This document shows positions 9,095 to 16,975 of a stretch of 64,000 nt of DNA, piece after piece (position 1 is the first letter of the stretch; every line of letters begins with the position of its first letter). The notes below the pieces were generated by a model that had not been told where the DNA came from, did not search any database, and worked only from the letters and a program-made list of their open reading frames with translations. Both the position numbers and the translations under genes were made by a program. This DNA comes from DATKGW01 sp035510605 (GTDB lineage Bacteria > Patescibacteriota > Saccharimonadia > Saccharimonadales > CAIOMD01): contig DATKGW010000012.1 of assembly GCA_035510605.1 (NCBI GenBank), positions 67,105 through 131,104 of the forward strand. Direction: 5' to 3'.

Positions 9095-10006
9095 TTAAGG
9101 TCTTGCCTTGCCTACCGAATTATAATTTTGGAGCTTGGACTCGACGACTGCTTGAACGGCGCCGTAAACTTGCGGCATCAGTTTTACCACGGCGTATTCA
9201 TCGGGGTTGTCGCGCAGAACTTTTTCTAGAGTCTGCCTAAAAGCTTTGCGCATATCGCTGTTTACGTTAATTTTAGTCACACCAATCCGCACCGCTTCTA
9301 CAAAAAAGTGTCCCGGCGTATCGCTGCCACCGTGCAAACTGATGTTGCAATCCAGTGCTTTGCGTACTTGTTCTAATAAATTAAGATCCAATATTTTTGG
9401 CACCGGATAATTGCCATGCAAATTACCCACCGCAGCCGCAAAAGTGTCGATTCCGGTAGCCTCTACAAAGTGTTTAGCCTCGCGTGGGTCAGTAAAGGTC
9501 TTTTTAATCTCTTCGTAATCGAATGCTTCTTTAAAAACGTTGCTGCCACCGCCAAAATAATGCGGCTCGCCCTCTACCAGCGCACTGGTAAATTTGGCGT
9601 ATTCTACGACTTCTTTTGTAGCATTAATTATTTCGGCATCGGTGGCATCATGCTTGGCCTGGCTTAAATCTATGTGAATAAATTCAAAACCGGCATCAAT
9701 GCCGGCTTTAGACGCTTCGACACTCGGGCAGTGATCCAAATTAATGTACATTTCAATCCCGAACTCAGCCCGGTAGTTGTCTACCATATCGCGGATATTA
9801 TCTAGGCCCATGGCTTCAACTTCGCCCTGACTTACCTCTACCATTACCGGAGCCTGCATTTTTTGAGCAGCCTTGGATACTGCAATTAAAGTTTCTTGGT
9901 TGTCGATATTAAAAGCGCCAATGGCATAGTGGCCGGATCTAGCCCGTTCGTAGCTTTCGCGGGCGGCCAAGCAATTTGCCCTGATTTGTTTTATAGATAA
10001 TGCCAC
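9095..10006 (-). CDS. fba: Class II fructose-bisphosphate aldolase
   Basis: Zinc-dependent cleavage of fructose 1,6-bisphosphate (or a related ketose bisphosphate) to triose phosphates. 303 residues. Zinc and active-site elements are visible: INLDHCPS near residue 92, then FIHIDLS, LVEGEPHYF, and the phosphate-binding LHGGSDTPGHF followed by INVNSDMRKAF. Tagatose-bisphosphate specificity cannot be excluded. It lies 8 bases after the transketolase C-subunit stop in one operon with rpe, transketolase and a PfkB kinase. Confidence 0.93.
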   Translation of the reverse strand: MALSIKQIRANCLAARESYERARSGHYAIGAFNIDNQETLIAVSKAAQKMQAPVMVEVSQGEVEAMGLDNIRDMVDNYRAEFGIEMYINLDHCPSVEASKAGIDAGFEFIHIDLSQAKHDATDAEIINATKEVVEYAKFTSALVEGEPHYFGGGSNVFKEAFDYEEIKKTFTDPREAKHFVEATGIDTFAAAVGNLHGNYPVPKILDLNLLEQVRKALDCNISLHGGSDTPGHFFVEAVRIGVTKINVNSDMRKAFRQTLEKVLRDNPDEYAVVKLMPQVYGAVQAVVESKLQNYNSVGKARP

Positions 10007-10014
10007 TTTGCCCC

Positions 10015-11004
10015 TTATTGTTTACCGATTGATGTTAAAAGCTCGTGAGCCGTAACAATAATATTTTTAGCTGTCAGCCCAAAGTGCTCCAAAAGCTCAT
10101 CCGGGTGGCCGCTTTCACCAAAACGGTCTTTTATTCCCATACGGCGCATCGGTGTCGGGCATTCTTCTGCCAAAACTTCTGCCACTGCTCCGCCGAGGCC
10201 CCCGGCTATCTGATGTTCTTCTATTGTAATAACGGCACCGGTTTTTTTAGCGCTTTCACAGATAGTTATAGCGTCTATTGGCTTTATAGTTGGCACATGT
10301 ACAACCTCAGCATCTATGCCGTCTTTAAACAGTTTGTCGGCAGCCATTAATGCCGGGTGAGTCATGGTGCCGGTAGCAATAATTGTAATGTCACGCCCAG
10401 ATTCTAAAACATAGGCTTTGCCGATTTCAAAAGGCGTATCTTTGGTGGTAAATACCGGCGAGGCAATCCGCGCCAAGCGCAAATAACAGGGGCGCTTTTC
10501 TTTGGCGATGGCCAGCGTTGCCTTTTCGGCCTCTACACTATCACCCGGCACAACAACTACCATGTTAGGTAAAACGCGCATTAATGCGATATCTTCCAGC
10601 GCTTGGTGAGTGGCGCCGTCTTCGCCGGTGTATAAACCGGCGTGGCCGCCAATAATTTTAACCGGCTGGTTGTTTAGGCAAACCGTGGTGCGGATTTGTT
10701 CCCAGTTGCGCCCGGGGTTAAAGGCGGCGTAGCTGCCGACAAACGGTATTTTTCCCATGGCGGCTAAACCCGATCCAACGGTTACCAGGTTTTGCTCGGC
10801 AATGCCGACTTCAAAAAACCTATCGGGGAAACTATCACGGAATAAGTGCATTTGCACGCTCTCTGTTAAATCGGCACACAGGGCAACAACCCTATCATCC
10901 AACTCACCAGCTTTTTTTAAGCCTTCGCCAAAGCCTTTGCGGATTGGCACCATCTCTACATCTTTAGACAGATATTTGGCTAGGTATAGTTCTGGCTTAC
11001 TCAT
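10015..11004 (-). CDS. Transketolase, C-terminal subunit
   Basis: 329-residue pyrimidine-binding plus C-terminal domains of a split transketolase. The pyrimidine domain has VALCADLTESVQMHLFRDSFPDRFFEVGIAEQNLV, in which the EQN glutamate activates thiamine diphosphate. The C-terminal domain follows (TIIATGTMTHPALMAADKL and ITIEEHQIAGGLGGAVAE). It overlaps the N-subunit gene by 8 bases, so the two halves are translated together. Split transketolases are common in archaea and many reduced bacteria. It exchanges two-carbon units in the non-oxidative pentose phosphate pathway. Confidence 0.95.
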   Translation of the reverse strand: MSKPELYLAKYLSKDVEMVPIRKGFGEGLKKAGELDDRVVALCADLTESVQMHLFRDSFPDRFFEVGIAEQNLVTVGSGLAAMGKIPFVGSYAAFNPGRNWEQIRTTVCLNNQPVKIIGGHAGLYTGEDGATHQALEDIALMRVLPNMVVVVPGDSVEAEKATLAIAKEKRPCYLRLARIASPVFTTKDTPFEIGKAYVLESGRDITIIATGTMTHPALMAADKLFKDGIDAEVVHVPTIKPIDAITICESAKKTGAVITIEEHQIAGGLGGAVAEVLAEECPTPMRRMGIKDRFGESGHPDELLEHFGLTAKNIIVTAHELLTSIGKQ

Positions 11005-11851
11005 GTTCGCTCCTTATACGTCCTTGCAAAGTGCGCAGTTCGTGCAGAGCCTTCATGGCTTGCTCGTGGTTAGGCGCTACGCCGTGCCAGTGAAAATCGT
11101 ATTCCATAAAATCTACGCCTTTGCCGGGTATGGTGTGGGCAATAATCATCACCGGTTTTTCTACAATTGCCCGGGCCATGGCGCAAGCGTCAATAATTGC
11201 TTCTATATCGTTGCCGTCAATCTCCAGCACGTGCCAGCCAAAAGCTTCCCATTTTAGTCTCAAATCTTCTAGTGGCACCACCGATTCTGTGGGGCCGTCT
11301 ATTTGGATGTTGTTGCGGTCTATAATGCCGACAATATTGTGCAGATCGTATTTACTGGCCAGCATGGCTGCTTCCCAGTTGTTACCTTCGTCCAGTTCGC
11401 CGTCGCCCATTACTACATAAATCCAGCGGTGCAGCTGCTTGTTTAGCCTTAAGCCCAGTGCCATGCCGATTGCCTGGCTTAAACCGCAGCCCAAGGGGCC
11501 ACTGGTAGTTTCCAGCCCGGGTAATTTGGTGCGCTCGGGGTGGCCTTGTAAACGGGAGCCTAACTGGCGCAGAGTTTGCAGCTCGGTTTTGCTAAAATAA
11601 CCGGCTTCTGCCATGGCAGCATAACGCACCGGCACACAGTGTCCGTTGCTTAAAACCAAAATATCGCGCTCGTCCCAATCTGGGTTCTTTGGATCGTGCT
11701 TTAAAACGCTAAAATATAGAGCCGTAAAAACATCTGCCAAGCCCATCGGACCGGCACTATGGCCGCTACCGGCAGTTTCTAGCATGCTGATAATATCCTT
11801 GCGGATGGTGCAGGCAATTTGCTCAAGTTCTTCTAAAGTATAGGTTTTCAT
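10997..11851 (-). CDS. Transketolase, N-terminal subunit
   Basis: 284-residue thiamine-diphosphate-binding half. The diphosphate/Mg motif is VMGDGELDEGNNWEAAM followed by IIDRNN, and GSGHSAGPMGLADV near residue 27 and GPLGCGLSQAIGMA are typical transketolase segments. It follows rpe closely. Its ATG is 3 bases after a perfect 10-bp hairpin that covers the rpe stop codon, and no free Shine-Dalgarno sequence is visible, so its translation probably depends on ribosomes finishing rpe. Confidence 0.95.
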   Translation of the reverse strand: MKTYTLEELEQIACTIRKDIISMLETAGSGHSAGPMGLADVFTALYFSVLKHDPKNPDWDERDILVLSNGHCVPVRYAAMAEAGYFSKTELQTLRQLGSRLQGHPERTKLPGLETTSGPLGCGLSQAIGMALGLRLNKQLHRWIYVVMGDGELDEGNNWEAAMLASKYDLHNIVGIIDRNNIQIDGPTESVVPLEDLRLKWEAFGWHVLEIDGNDIEAIIDACAMARAIVEKPVMIIAHTIPGKGVDFMEYDFHWHGVAPNHEQAMKALHELRTLQGRIRSEHE

Positions 11852-11854
11852 TTA

Positions 11855-11882
11855 AAGGCTAGATGTCTGTTAATCTAGCCTT
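11855..11882 (-). promoter_or_regulatory. Hairpin over the rpe stop, abutting the transketolase start
   Basis: A perfect 10-bp inverted repeat (AAGGCTAGAT, 8-base loop, ATCTAGCCTT). It spans the last six sense codons and the TAG stop of rpe and ends 3 bases before the ATG of the next gene. No U-tract follows it on the minus strand, so it is not a classical terminator. Confidence 0.6.
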
Positions 11883-12494
11883 AATTGTAGCATAAGCTTC
11901 TTGGGGATTATCAGAGTTTAATATTGCCCCGCCGACATCCAATACATCAACGCCGGCTTTGGCAAGTTGCGCAGCGTTGTCGGCATTTATACCGCCGTCC
12001 CAGCCGATTTCCAGGTATTTGTGGGCTTCTTTTGCTTCTGATATTTTACTGGTTAGGCTGAAATCTGCCGCGCCACCGTAATGGCCTAAATCACCGCTAA
12101 AAATTAACAGATGTTGTACATGCGGGAATATATAAGCCACGTCTTTTACTAAAGTATCTTGCAAAATGGCTAATCCGGTTTTAATACCGGCTTCGCGCAA
12201 ATTGCTAGCGAATTTTGGTATGTCACAAGTGCTCTCTGCATGCACAATCACCATGTTGGGCTTGAGTTTTATCAAGGTGTCCAGAAAATCCTGCGGATTA
12301 CGATACATTATATGGAGGTCGCAGATTGTGCCATCTGGCAGCCATACTTTATCTAGAGTATTACTCTCACCTTTGGCAAAATCATTGTCTTTAAGATCAA
12401 TCTGAATACGTTCGGCAAAAGGTTTTACCGTTTCTATCTGTTTTTTATATTCTTCTTCGTCTTTGGCAAGAATCGCCGGGCAGATTATGCTCAT
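11859..12494 (-). CDS. rpe: Ribulose-phosphate 3-epimerase, divergent
   Basis: Interconverts ribulose 5-phosphate and xylulose 5-phosphate. The 211-residue TIM barrel starts SIICPAILA and keeps DLHIMYRNP (His61), GWDGGIN (Asp166) and DVGGAIL. The first metal-ligand position of the family (HxD near residue 35) reads RIQIDLKDND here, so the histidine is glutamine (Gln31) while Asp33 is kept. It may be a divergent epimerase with altered metal binding, or a related sugar-phosphate enzyme. Its place upstream of transketolase supports the epimerase role. The ATG follows a TATGCT hexamer by 6 bases. Confidence 0.8.
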   Translation of the reverse strand: MSIICPAILAKDEEEYKKQIETVKPFAERIQIDLKDNDFAKGESNTLDKVWLPDGTICDLHIMYRNPQDFLDTLIKLKPNMVIVHAESTCDIPKFASNLREAGIKTGLAILQDTLVKDVAYIFPHVQHLLIFSGDLGHYGGAADFSLTSKISEAKEAHKYLEIGWDGGINADNAAQLAKAGVDVLDVGGAILNSDNPQEAYATIKARLTDI

Positions 12495-12500
12495 AAATTT

Positions 12501-12506
12501 AGCATA
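12501..12506 (-). promoter_or_regulatory. -10 element of the rpe operon (likely leaderless)
   Basis: TATGCT on the minus strand, 6 bases before the rpe ATG. It would drive rpe, both transketolase genes, fba and the PfkB kinase. Confidence 0.5.
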
Positions 12507-12541
12507 GCATTAATTGGCCTTCAAATAATAAAAGTCAAAAC

Positions 12542-12949
12542 TTACAAGTCTTGTTCTTCTAACTGTTGGATCATAAATTTTAGCCTGTTGCCATCGTTAT
12601 GGAGGGGATCATTTTTTTGAATCAGCATTGCATCTAAGGGGTGGTACTCTTTGTATACTGCGGCGTGTTCGATCAAATCGTATGCATCATTTCTGATTGC
12701 CTCAAGTTCAGATACTACTTCTTGAGGGATAGGCAGACCTTGTTCGATATAAAAATCGGCATAATCTTTCAAATCAATCATGAATCTGCCCTTTTCCATC
12801 AACAATTGTCTATAAGTGATTTGGTTGCAATTTCGCAAACCTTCTTGAGCCTTAAAAGTCAAAAATTTAATTTGTTCATAGCAATCCGTTAAAAATTCGG
12901 ATGGTTTACTATAGGCTATATGCCCATCATTATTTTCACCTTTTTCCAT
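12542..12949 (-). CDS. Unrecognised 135-residue soluble protein
   Basis: I do not recognise this protein. It is soluble, predicted largely helical and acidic, with no membrane segment. It appears to be its own transcription unit, because a TATAAT hexamer lies 7 bases before its ATG and the next gene upstream has its own promoter. It lies in a small group of unknown genes between the sugar operon and the SRAP/Y-polymerase block. Confidence 0.7.
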   Translation of the reverse strand: MEKGENNDGHIAYSKPSEFLTDCYEQIKFLTFKAQEGLRNCNQITYRQLLMEKGRFMIDLKDYADFYIEQGLPIPQEVVSELEAIRNDAYDLIEHAAVYKEYHPLDAMLIQKNDPLHNDGNRLKFMIQQLEEQDL

Positions 12950-12956
12950 TGCCAGT

Positions 12957-12962
12957 ATTATA
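12957..12962 (-). promoter_or_regulatory. -10 element (likely leaderless)
   Basis: TATAAT on the minus strand, a consensus match, 7 bases upstream of the ATG at 12949, with no ribosome binding site in between. Confidence 0.6.
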
Positions 12963-13029
12963 TCTATTAAAGATGAGAATTCTTTGTGAAGATACTTACA
13001 TCTTTTATTACTTTTTAAAACTTGAGATA

Positions 13030-13524
13030 TTAGATAATATCTACTGCCGTTTTGCAGGTTTCTTGCAAACTGCTAAGTATTGGGATTTTGGGGCAATCTT
13101 GTCCTAATCGATGCCTTATATATCTTTCGTTTGGGAAACCTTCTTCTATACCTACGACAACATTAGCCCCAGTTGTTTCATGCTTGACTTTCCATTCCCC
13201 GAGTTCGAACCTTGATGTCTGAGCGAATGGTCTTCCGGGTGTCTCTTTTACCTGTAATGCTAACCAAAAAATTATTGCGCCTACCCTTGCCGCACGATTT
13301 AAGAAATGAGTCTCCCAATCAACTTGTCTCTCATAAACGAATTCACCTTTGGAATAATCTTTTCTAGGTGACGCTACAACTATGCCTGCATCTAGGCTAT
13401 GGATAATTCTTTCTGCTTCGTATTGCCACTTGGGCGCCCCCTGTATTGGACCTGCAAGAAAAACGACTCTATCGTCGTCGTTAAGTTCAACTATTTCTGG
13501 AGGCTGTATAAATAACTCTCTCAT
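13030..13524 (-). CDS. Nucleoside 2-deoxyribosyltransferase-like protein
   Basis: 164 residues from the ATG at 13524. A longer open frame reaches 13656 but would overlap the divergent gene, and a TAAAAT lies 8 bases before 13524. Near the N-terminus VVFLAGPIQG is the nucleotide-sugar loop; it is followed by VASPRKDY, VDWETHFLNRAARVGAIIFWL and TSRFELGEW. This is the pattern of the deoxyribosyltransferase-like fold, with the catalytic Glu expected in the FELGEW segment. It probably acts on a nucleoside or nucleotide N-glycosidic bond, in salvage or nucleotide-pool cleaning. Confidence 0.72.
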   Translation of the reverse strand: MRELFIQPPEIVELNDDDRVVFLAGPIQGAPKWQYEAERIIHSLDAGIVVASPRKDYSKGEFVYERQVDWETHFLNRAARVGAIIFWLALQVKETPGRPFAQTSRFELGEWKVKHETTGANVVVGIEEGFPNERYIRHRLGQDCPKIPILSSLQETCKTAVDII

Positions 13525-13532
13525 TATTTTTG

Positions 13533-13538
13533 ATTTTA
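13533..13538 (-). promoter_or_regulatory. -10 element (likely leaderless)
   Basis: TAAAAT on the minus strand, 8 bases before the ATG at 13524. Supports the shorter start for the deoxyribosyltransferase-like gene. Confidence 0.45.
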
Positions 13539-13610
13539 CGCTGAAATTATTGTGAATTAAAGTAGCAGGCATCTGTTCCCGCTCATGCTTGCAACGTAAC
13601 GATTTATGCT

Positions 13611-13616
13611 CATAAT
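13611..13616 (+). promoter_or_regulatory. -10 element (likely leaderless)
   Basis: CATAAT, 8 bases before the ATG at 13625; no ribosome binding site is present. An upstream TATGCT at 13605 is an alternative that would leave a leader of a few bases. Confidence 0.4.
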
Positions 13617-13624
13617 AATGCGTT

Positions 13625-14173
13625 ATGACCGAAGAATTCCCAGGTGAAAGCTCCATTAATCGTAAGATCCGCTTATTAGAAGAAGAAATGGCGCGACAAG
13701 GCGATGGGTGGCGTACTATCGCAATTAGAAAACTATATCAGGTCGAGGGTGAAGTCGGCGGACCTATCATACCGGGTGAATTTGAATCTGTAAGAATCTA
13801 TGTTTGTGCCCTTCTTGATTTTTTACATAAAACGACAGATAAAGAAGCTGACGATGATGAGATCAAAGGCCCGCAAAGAGTTTTTAGCGCCGCTGAAGAC
13901 CGTAACCTCAGTGGTTTTAATGGAGAGTTGGCAATGGTGCTTGCTCAACGAGATAAATTGGAAAAAGCAGAACATTTACTCGCCGCAGATAGCCCAATAA
14001 GCCCATTGGACCAAGTTTCTGTCATGTTTGCTATTGCAGAAGGATATATGCGGAGAAACGACAGAGTTACTGCCAATAAATATTTGAACCAAATTTGTTC
14101 TATTACAGGGATGAACCCTTATATTCAGGAGAGAATCTCGCAAGTGCTTGACACACTGCCTGATACTCAGTGA
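13625..14173 (+). CDS. Unrecognised 182-residue helical protein
   Basis: I do not recognise a family. The protein is soluble, acidic and largely helical. The C-terminal part (ELAMVLAQRDKLEKAEHLLA, then VMFAIAEGYMRRNDRVTANKYLNQI) reads like two or three TPR-like helix pairs. It is divergent from the deoxyribosyltransferase-like gene across a 100-base gap, with a separate promoter for each direction. Downstream is a 148-base gap with no recognisable element. Confidence 0.75.
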   Translation: MTEEFPGESSINRKIRLLEEEMARQGDGWRTIAIRKLYQVEGEVGGPIIPGEFESVRIYVCALLDFLHKTTDKEADDDEIKGPQRVFSAAEDRNLSGFNGELAMVLAQRDKLEKAEHLLAADSPISPLDQVSVMFAIAEGYMRRNDRVTANKYLNQICSITGMNPYIQERISQVLDTLPDTQ

Positions 14174-14321
14174 TTATATGCTGCTCATATCTGCCAGAGT
14201 TTTGTAGTAATTATTATCCTTGACGCTTACGCCTAACCAATCATAATTAAAAGCAGCAATGTGCGGGCTGGCAACCGCCTTCCTCCGTACATGCTTTTAC
14301 ACAACCTGTGATAGGGGCAAC

Positions 14322-14993
14322 CTACTTTGCCACCGCATCAACCAGATGTTTATCGTTGTTGCGGGGCGAGTTAACATCCTCGCTCACTCTATAGATATCC
14401 AATTTACCTACTTTGTACGGAACAAGCAGTTTAGATAACTCTTGTTCGCTGTATGCAGGCGCCAGCCAAAGCTCTTCTTGCTCTGGCTCTAAGATAACAG
14501 GCATTCGATTATGAATCGGCTGCATTTCCTTGTTAGGTGTAGTCGTAATTATAGAAAAAGTTAACAAGGGATAATCCTCGGCATCCTTCCAGATGCTGTA
14601 TATCCCGGCAAAGGCAAATAGCTTTTGGTCTTTGGGATGGATGAAATACGGCACCTTACGATTTTCGGGCAGTTGCTGCCACTCGAAAAAGCCGCGGCTG
14701 GGTATAAGGCAGCGGTGATTTTGGATAGCGTTTCGCCACATCGAACTCAAAAACAGGCTTTCTGATTTGGTGTTGATTGGCCTCAAACCCTTGTTTGGGT
14801 TTTTAGACCAAGCCGGCACAAAACCCCATTTCATGGGTTCGGCCACTCTTTTGCCTTTTTGCCCGATAATAACCGGCAGTCTTTGGCCCGGAGCAACGTT
14901 GTAATTATCCTCGGCCATAAACTGCGGATGAGTTGCCAGGTTAAACCTAGGGATTATATCTATAACGTCAAACAGCGTGTATCGTCCACACAT
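14322..14993 (-). CDS. yedK: SOS-response-associated peptidase (SRAP, YedK/HMCES family)
   Basis: Protects abasic sites in single-stranded DNA by forming a covalent thiazolidine link through Cys2. 223 residues. The sequence begins MCGRYTLF, so the essential Cys2 is present. The GFFEW segment holds the catalytic glutamate and IHNRMPVIL the conserved histidine. It is divergent from an 88-residue protein and a Y-family polymerase across only 19 bases, forming a DNA-damage-tolerance block. No LexA box is obvious in the gap. Confidence 0.94.
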   Translation of the reverse strand: MCGRYTLFDVIDIIPRFNLATHPQFMAEDNYNVAPGQRLPVIIGQKGKRVAEPMKWGFVPAWSKNPNKGLRPINTKSESLFLSSMWRNAIQNHRCLIPSRGFFEWQQLPENRKVPYFIHPKDQKLFAFAGIYSIWKDAEDYPLLTFSIITTTPNKEMQPIHNRMPVILEPEQEELWLAPAYSEQELSKLLVPYKVGKLDIYRVSEDVNSPRNNDKHLVDAVAK

Positions 14994-14997
14994 ACTT

Positions 14998-15003
14998 TAT
15001 ATA
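14998..15003. promoter_or_regulatory. Palindromic TATATA in the yedK/Y-polymerase divergent gap
   Basis: TATATA reads the same on both strands and lies 9 bases from the plus-strand ATG and 4 bases from the minus-strand ATG. It could act as a -10 in one or both directions. An AGGAG site just before the plus-strand gene overlaps its edge. Confidence 0.35.
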
Positions 15004-15012
15004 GGAGCATTT

Positions 15013-15279
15013 ATGAGAGAGAAAATCAATGAAAAAGTTAGTGTAGTTACTGTTTTTAGCGCCAAGCGTCGGGCTGCAGCGCCCTATGTGGTATCTTGGC
15101 AAAATAAGGAGTACAAGGTCGGCGAAATCGGCTACCATCACACCATTAAAGATGGTGAGGTGTTGCACCACATTTACGAGCTGGCCGATAAAGAAAGTAC
15201 GCTTTGGATGCGGCTTAATTTTGATACCAGCACCATGCAATGGACCTTGGAGGCAGTTAGCGATGGACTTGCCAGTTAA
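15013..15279 (+). CDS. Small protein coupled to the Y-family polymerase
   Basis: 88 residues from the ATG at 15013, chosen because AGGAG lies 5 bases upstream; an in-frame ATG at 14977 would overlap yedK. The sequence looks all-beta: VSVVTVFSAKRR, PYVVSWQNKEYKVGEIGYHHT, STLWMRLNFDTSTMQWTLE. Its stop overlaps the polymerase start by 17 bases, so the two are co-translated. In other bacteria small partner proteins such as YolD are encoded beside Y-family polymerases. I see no clear YolD similarity, though the pattern faintly recalls actinobacterial DUF6504. Function unknown. Confidence 0.75.
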   Translation: MREKINEKVSVVTVFSAKRRAAAPYVVSWQNKEYKVGEIGYHHTIKDGEVLHHIYELADKESTLWMRLNFDTSTMQWTLEAVSDGLAS

Positions 15280-16501
15280 CTACAACCGGCCGCTTATGAT
15301 GCATATCGACCTAAACAGTTGCTTTGCTATTATCGAGCAGCAAGCCAACCCCTTAATTCGGCACAAACCGGTGGCCATTGCCGCTTACGACACACCGCGC
15401 GGTGCCGTAATTGCTTCTAGCTACGAAGCCAAAGCCAAAGGTATAAAACTGGGCTTAAATGTGCGTGACGCCCGGCTGATAGATAAAAATGTGATTGTTT
15501 TAATGCCCGACCCACCGAAGTACCGCGATGCCCATAAACGTTTTAAAAAAGTGCTGCTAAATTACACAAATGAGATCAGGCCTAAATCTATAGATGAGTT
15601 CGAGATAGATTTTAGCGGCTCGCACGCCGTACAGCGCGATATAAGTTTAACGGATATCGGCTACCAGATAAAACAAGATATAAAGCGCGAAATCGGCAGC
15701 TACGTAACGGTTAATATCGGCATTGGCCCAAACCGTTTTTTGGCAAAAACGGCCGCCGGTTTACATAAGCCAGATGGGCTTGATGTAATAAACGGCGACA
15801 ATCTGCTGGAGATTTATAAAAGGCTGGAGCTGATTGACCTGTGCGGTATCAATACCCGCTATCAGGCCAGGCTTAATGTAGCCGGTATTCATACCCCTTT
15901 GGATTTTTTAGGCGCCAAAGCCGAATACCTGCAAAAACAGGTTTTTAAGAGCCGTGTGGGGCTGGATTGGTATTTGCGCCTGCGCGGTTATGAGGTAGAC
16001 AGCCGTATATTCGCCCGCAAAAGTTACGGCCATCAGTATGCCTTGGGCGATAAAACCACCGACCGCCAGAAGCTATCGCGGTTGTTGATGAAACTCTGCG
16101 AAAAAACCGGCCGCCGCCTGCGGGCCAACGGCTACAGCGCCGTCGGGATACATTTATGGCTCAATTTTGCCAACCGCCAGTATTGGGCCAAAGGTAAAAA
16201 CACTAAAAGCGAAATGTACGCCACCGGTGATATTTATCTACAAGCCCAAAAGTTGTTGAACCAGGCGATTATCCCTACAAAAGTAACCAATATTGGTGTA
16301 ACTGTTTTTGGTTTGCAGACTTGCAGCCCGGAGCAGCAAGAGTTGTTCAGCGGCAGCCGGCTGGATAAAAAGGCACTGGCCCGCGCAGCCGACATTGTTA
16401 ACGACAAATACGGTGAATTTACCCTTGTACCAGCCACTATGGCCGGCATGCAAGATATAATTTTAGACCGAATCGCTTTTGGCAGCATCAAAAATAATTG
16501 A
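15263..16501 (+). CDS. Y-family (translesion) DNA polymerase
   Basis: 412 residues from the ATG at 15263, which has GGAGG about 9 bases upstream. The long open frame before it is the upstream gene in another frame. HIDLNSCFA supplies the first metal Asp16 and a Phe21 steric gate; SIDEFEID supplies Asp111 and Glu112. The palm, fingers and helix-hairpin-helix region (VNIGIGPNRFLAKTAAGLHKPDG) and little-finger domain follow. QQELF at about residues 358-362 matches the pentameric beta-clamp-binding motif. It is of the DinB/UmuC/ImuB type and the subgroup is unclear. It extends DNA past lesions. Confidence 0.92.
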   Translation: MDLPVNYNRPLMMHIDLNSCFAIIEQQANPLIRHKPVAIAAYDTPRGAVIASSYEAKAKGIKLGLNVRDARLIDKNVIVLMPDPPKYRDAHKRFKKVLLNYTNEIRPKSIDEFEIDFSGSHAVQRDISLTDIGYQIKQDIKREIGSYVTVNIGIGPNRFLAKTAAGLHKPDGLDVINGDNLLEIYKRLELIDLCGINTRYQARLNVAGIHTPLDFLGAKAEYLQKQVFKSRVGLDWYLRLRGYEVDSRIFARKSYGHQYALGDKTTDRQKLSRLLMKLCEKTGRRLRANGYSAVGIHLWLNFANRQYWAKGKNTKSEMYATGDIYLQAQKLLNQAIIPTKVTNIGVTVFGLQTCSPEQQELFSGSRLDKKALARAADIVNDKYGEFTLVPATMAGMQDIILDRIAFGSIKNN

Positions 16502-16530
16502 TTCTGTGCCTAAAAATTACTTGGCGCTAT

Positions 16531-16872
16531 TTAGTCGGTCGTCGCCTCATCGATAATTTCTAAAGTAGATTTGTCGACCGTATACAAATATTTATTTAAA
16601 ATCTGGCTATTTTTATGATAGTTATAGTCAAACACCACCGTAACTTGGCTATCTGAGGTATTCCCGTTCAAATAATATTCTGAGCAATAAACAAAATTAC
16701 TAATTTTTTTGGCTTTTCTGACAAATGAGCAATATTTTGTATCTTTAACAGAATAATTTACGGTTTTATGCTCATTTTTAATAAAATATACAAATAGTGA
16801 TATTGTTACAATTACAGCCACCAAAACTACAGCAATAATAGCTAGTAACTTTTTATTTTTAAAGATTTTCAT
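16531..16872 (-). CDS. Unknown single-pass membrane protein
   Basis: 113 residues. After KNKKLLA, residues about 9-31 form one transmembrane helix; the rest is probably outside the cell and contains two cysteines (KYCSF, VYCSE) that could form a disulphide. No family recognised. The ATG is 7 bases after a TAAAAT hexamer. This anchor-plus-small-external-domain design recurs across the window. Confidence 0.7.
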   Translation of the reverse strand: MKIFKNKKLLAIIAVVLVAVIVTISLFVYFIKNEHKTVNYSVKDTKYCSFVRKAKKISNFVYCSEYYLNGNTSDSQVTVVFDYNYHKNSQILNKYLYTVDKSTLEIIDEATTD

Positions 16873-16879
16873 TATTTAT

Positions 16880-16885
16880 ATTTTA
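16880..16885 (-). promoter_or_regulatory. -10 element (likely leaderless)
   Basis: TAAAAT on the minus strand, 7 bases upstream of the ATG at 16872. Confidence 0.45.
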
Positions 16886-16975
16886 CACTTAAAAATTACC
16901 TAATTAAAGGCACACAAAGTGCACTTGTGGCATTTGTAAAATTTCAGTTTATACTGAGTTTATAATTGGAGTTTT

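Noticed and set aside
13525..13656. An N-terminal extension of the deoxyribosyltransferase-like protein to 13656
   Set aside because: It would overlap the divergent gene and lacks the family pattern, while a -10 hexamer supports the ATG at 13524.
14174..14321. Possible RNA gene or short gene in a 148-base gap
   Set aside because: Only a weak 4-bp stem is seen, with no tRNA arms, promoter or open frame worth reporting.
15086..15262. A longer N-terminus for the Y-family polymerase
   Set aside because: That stretch is the 88-residue gene read in another frame; GGAGG precedes the ATG at 15263.
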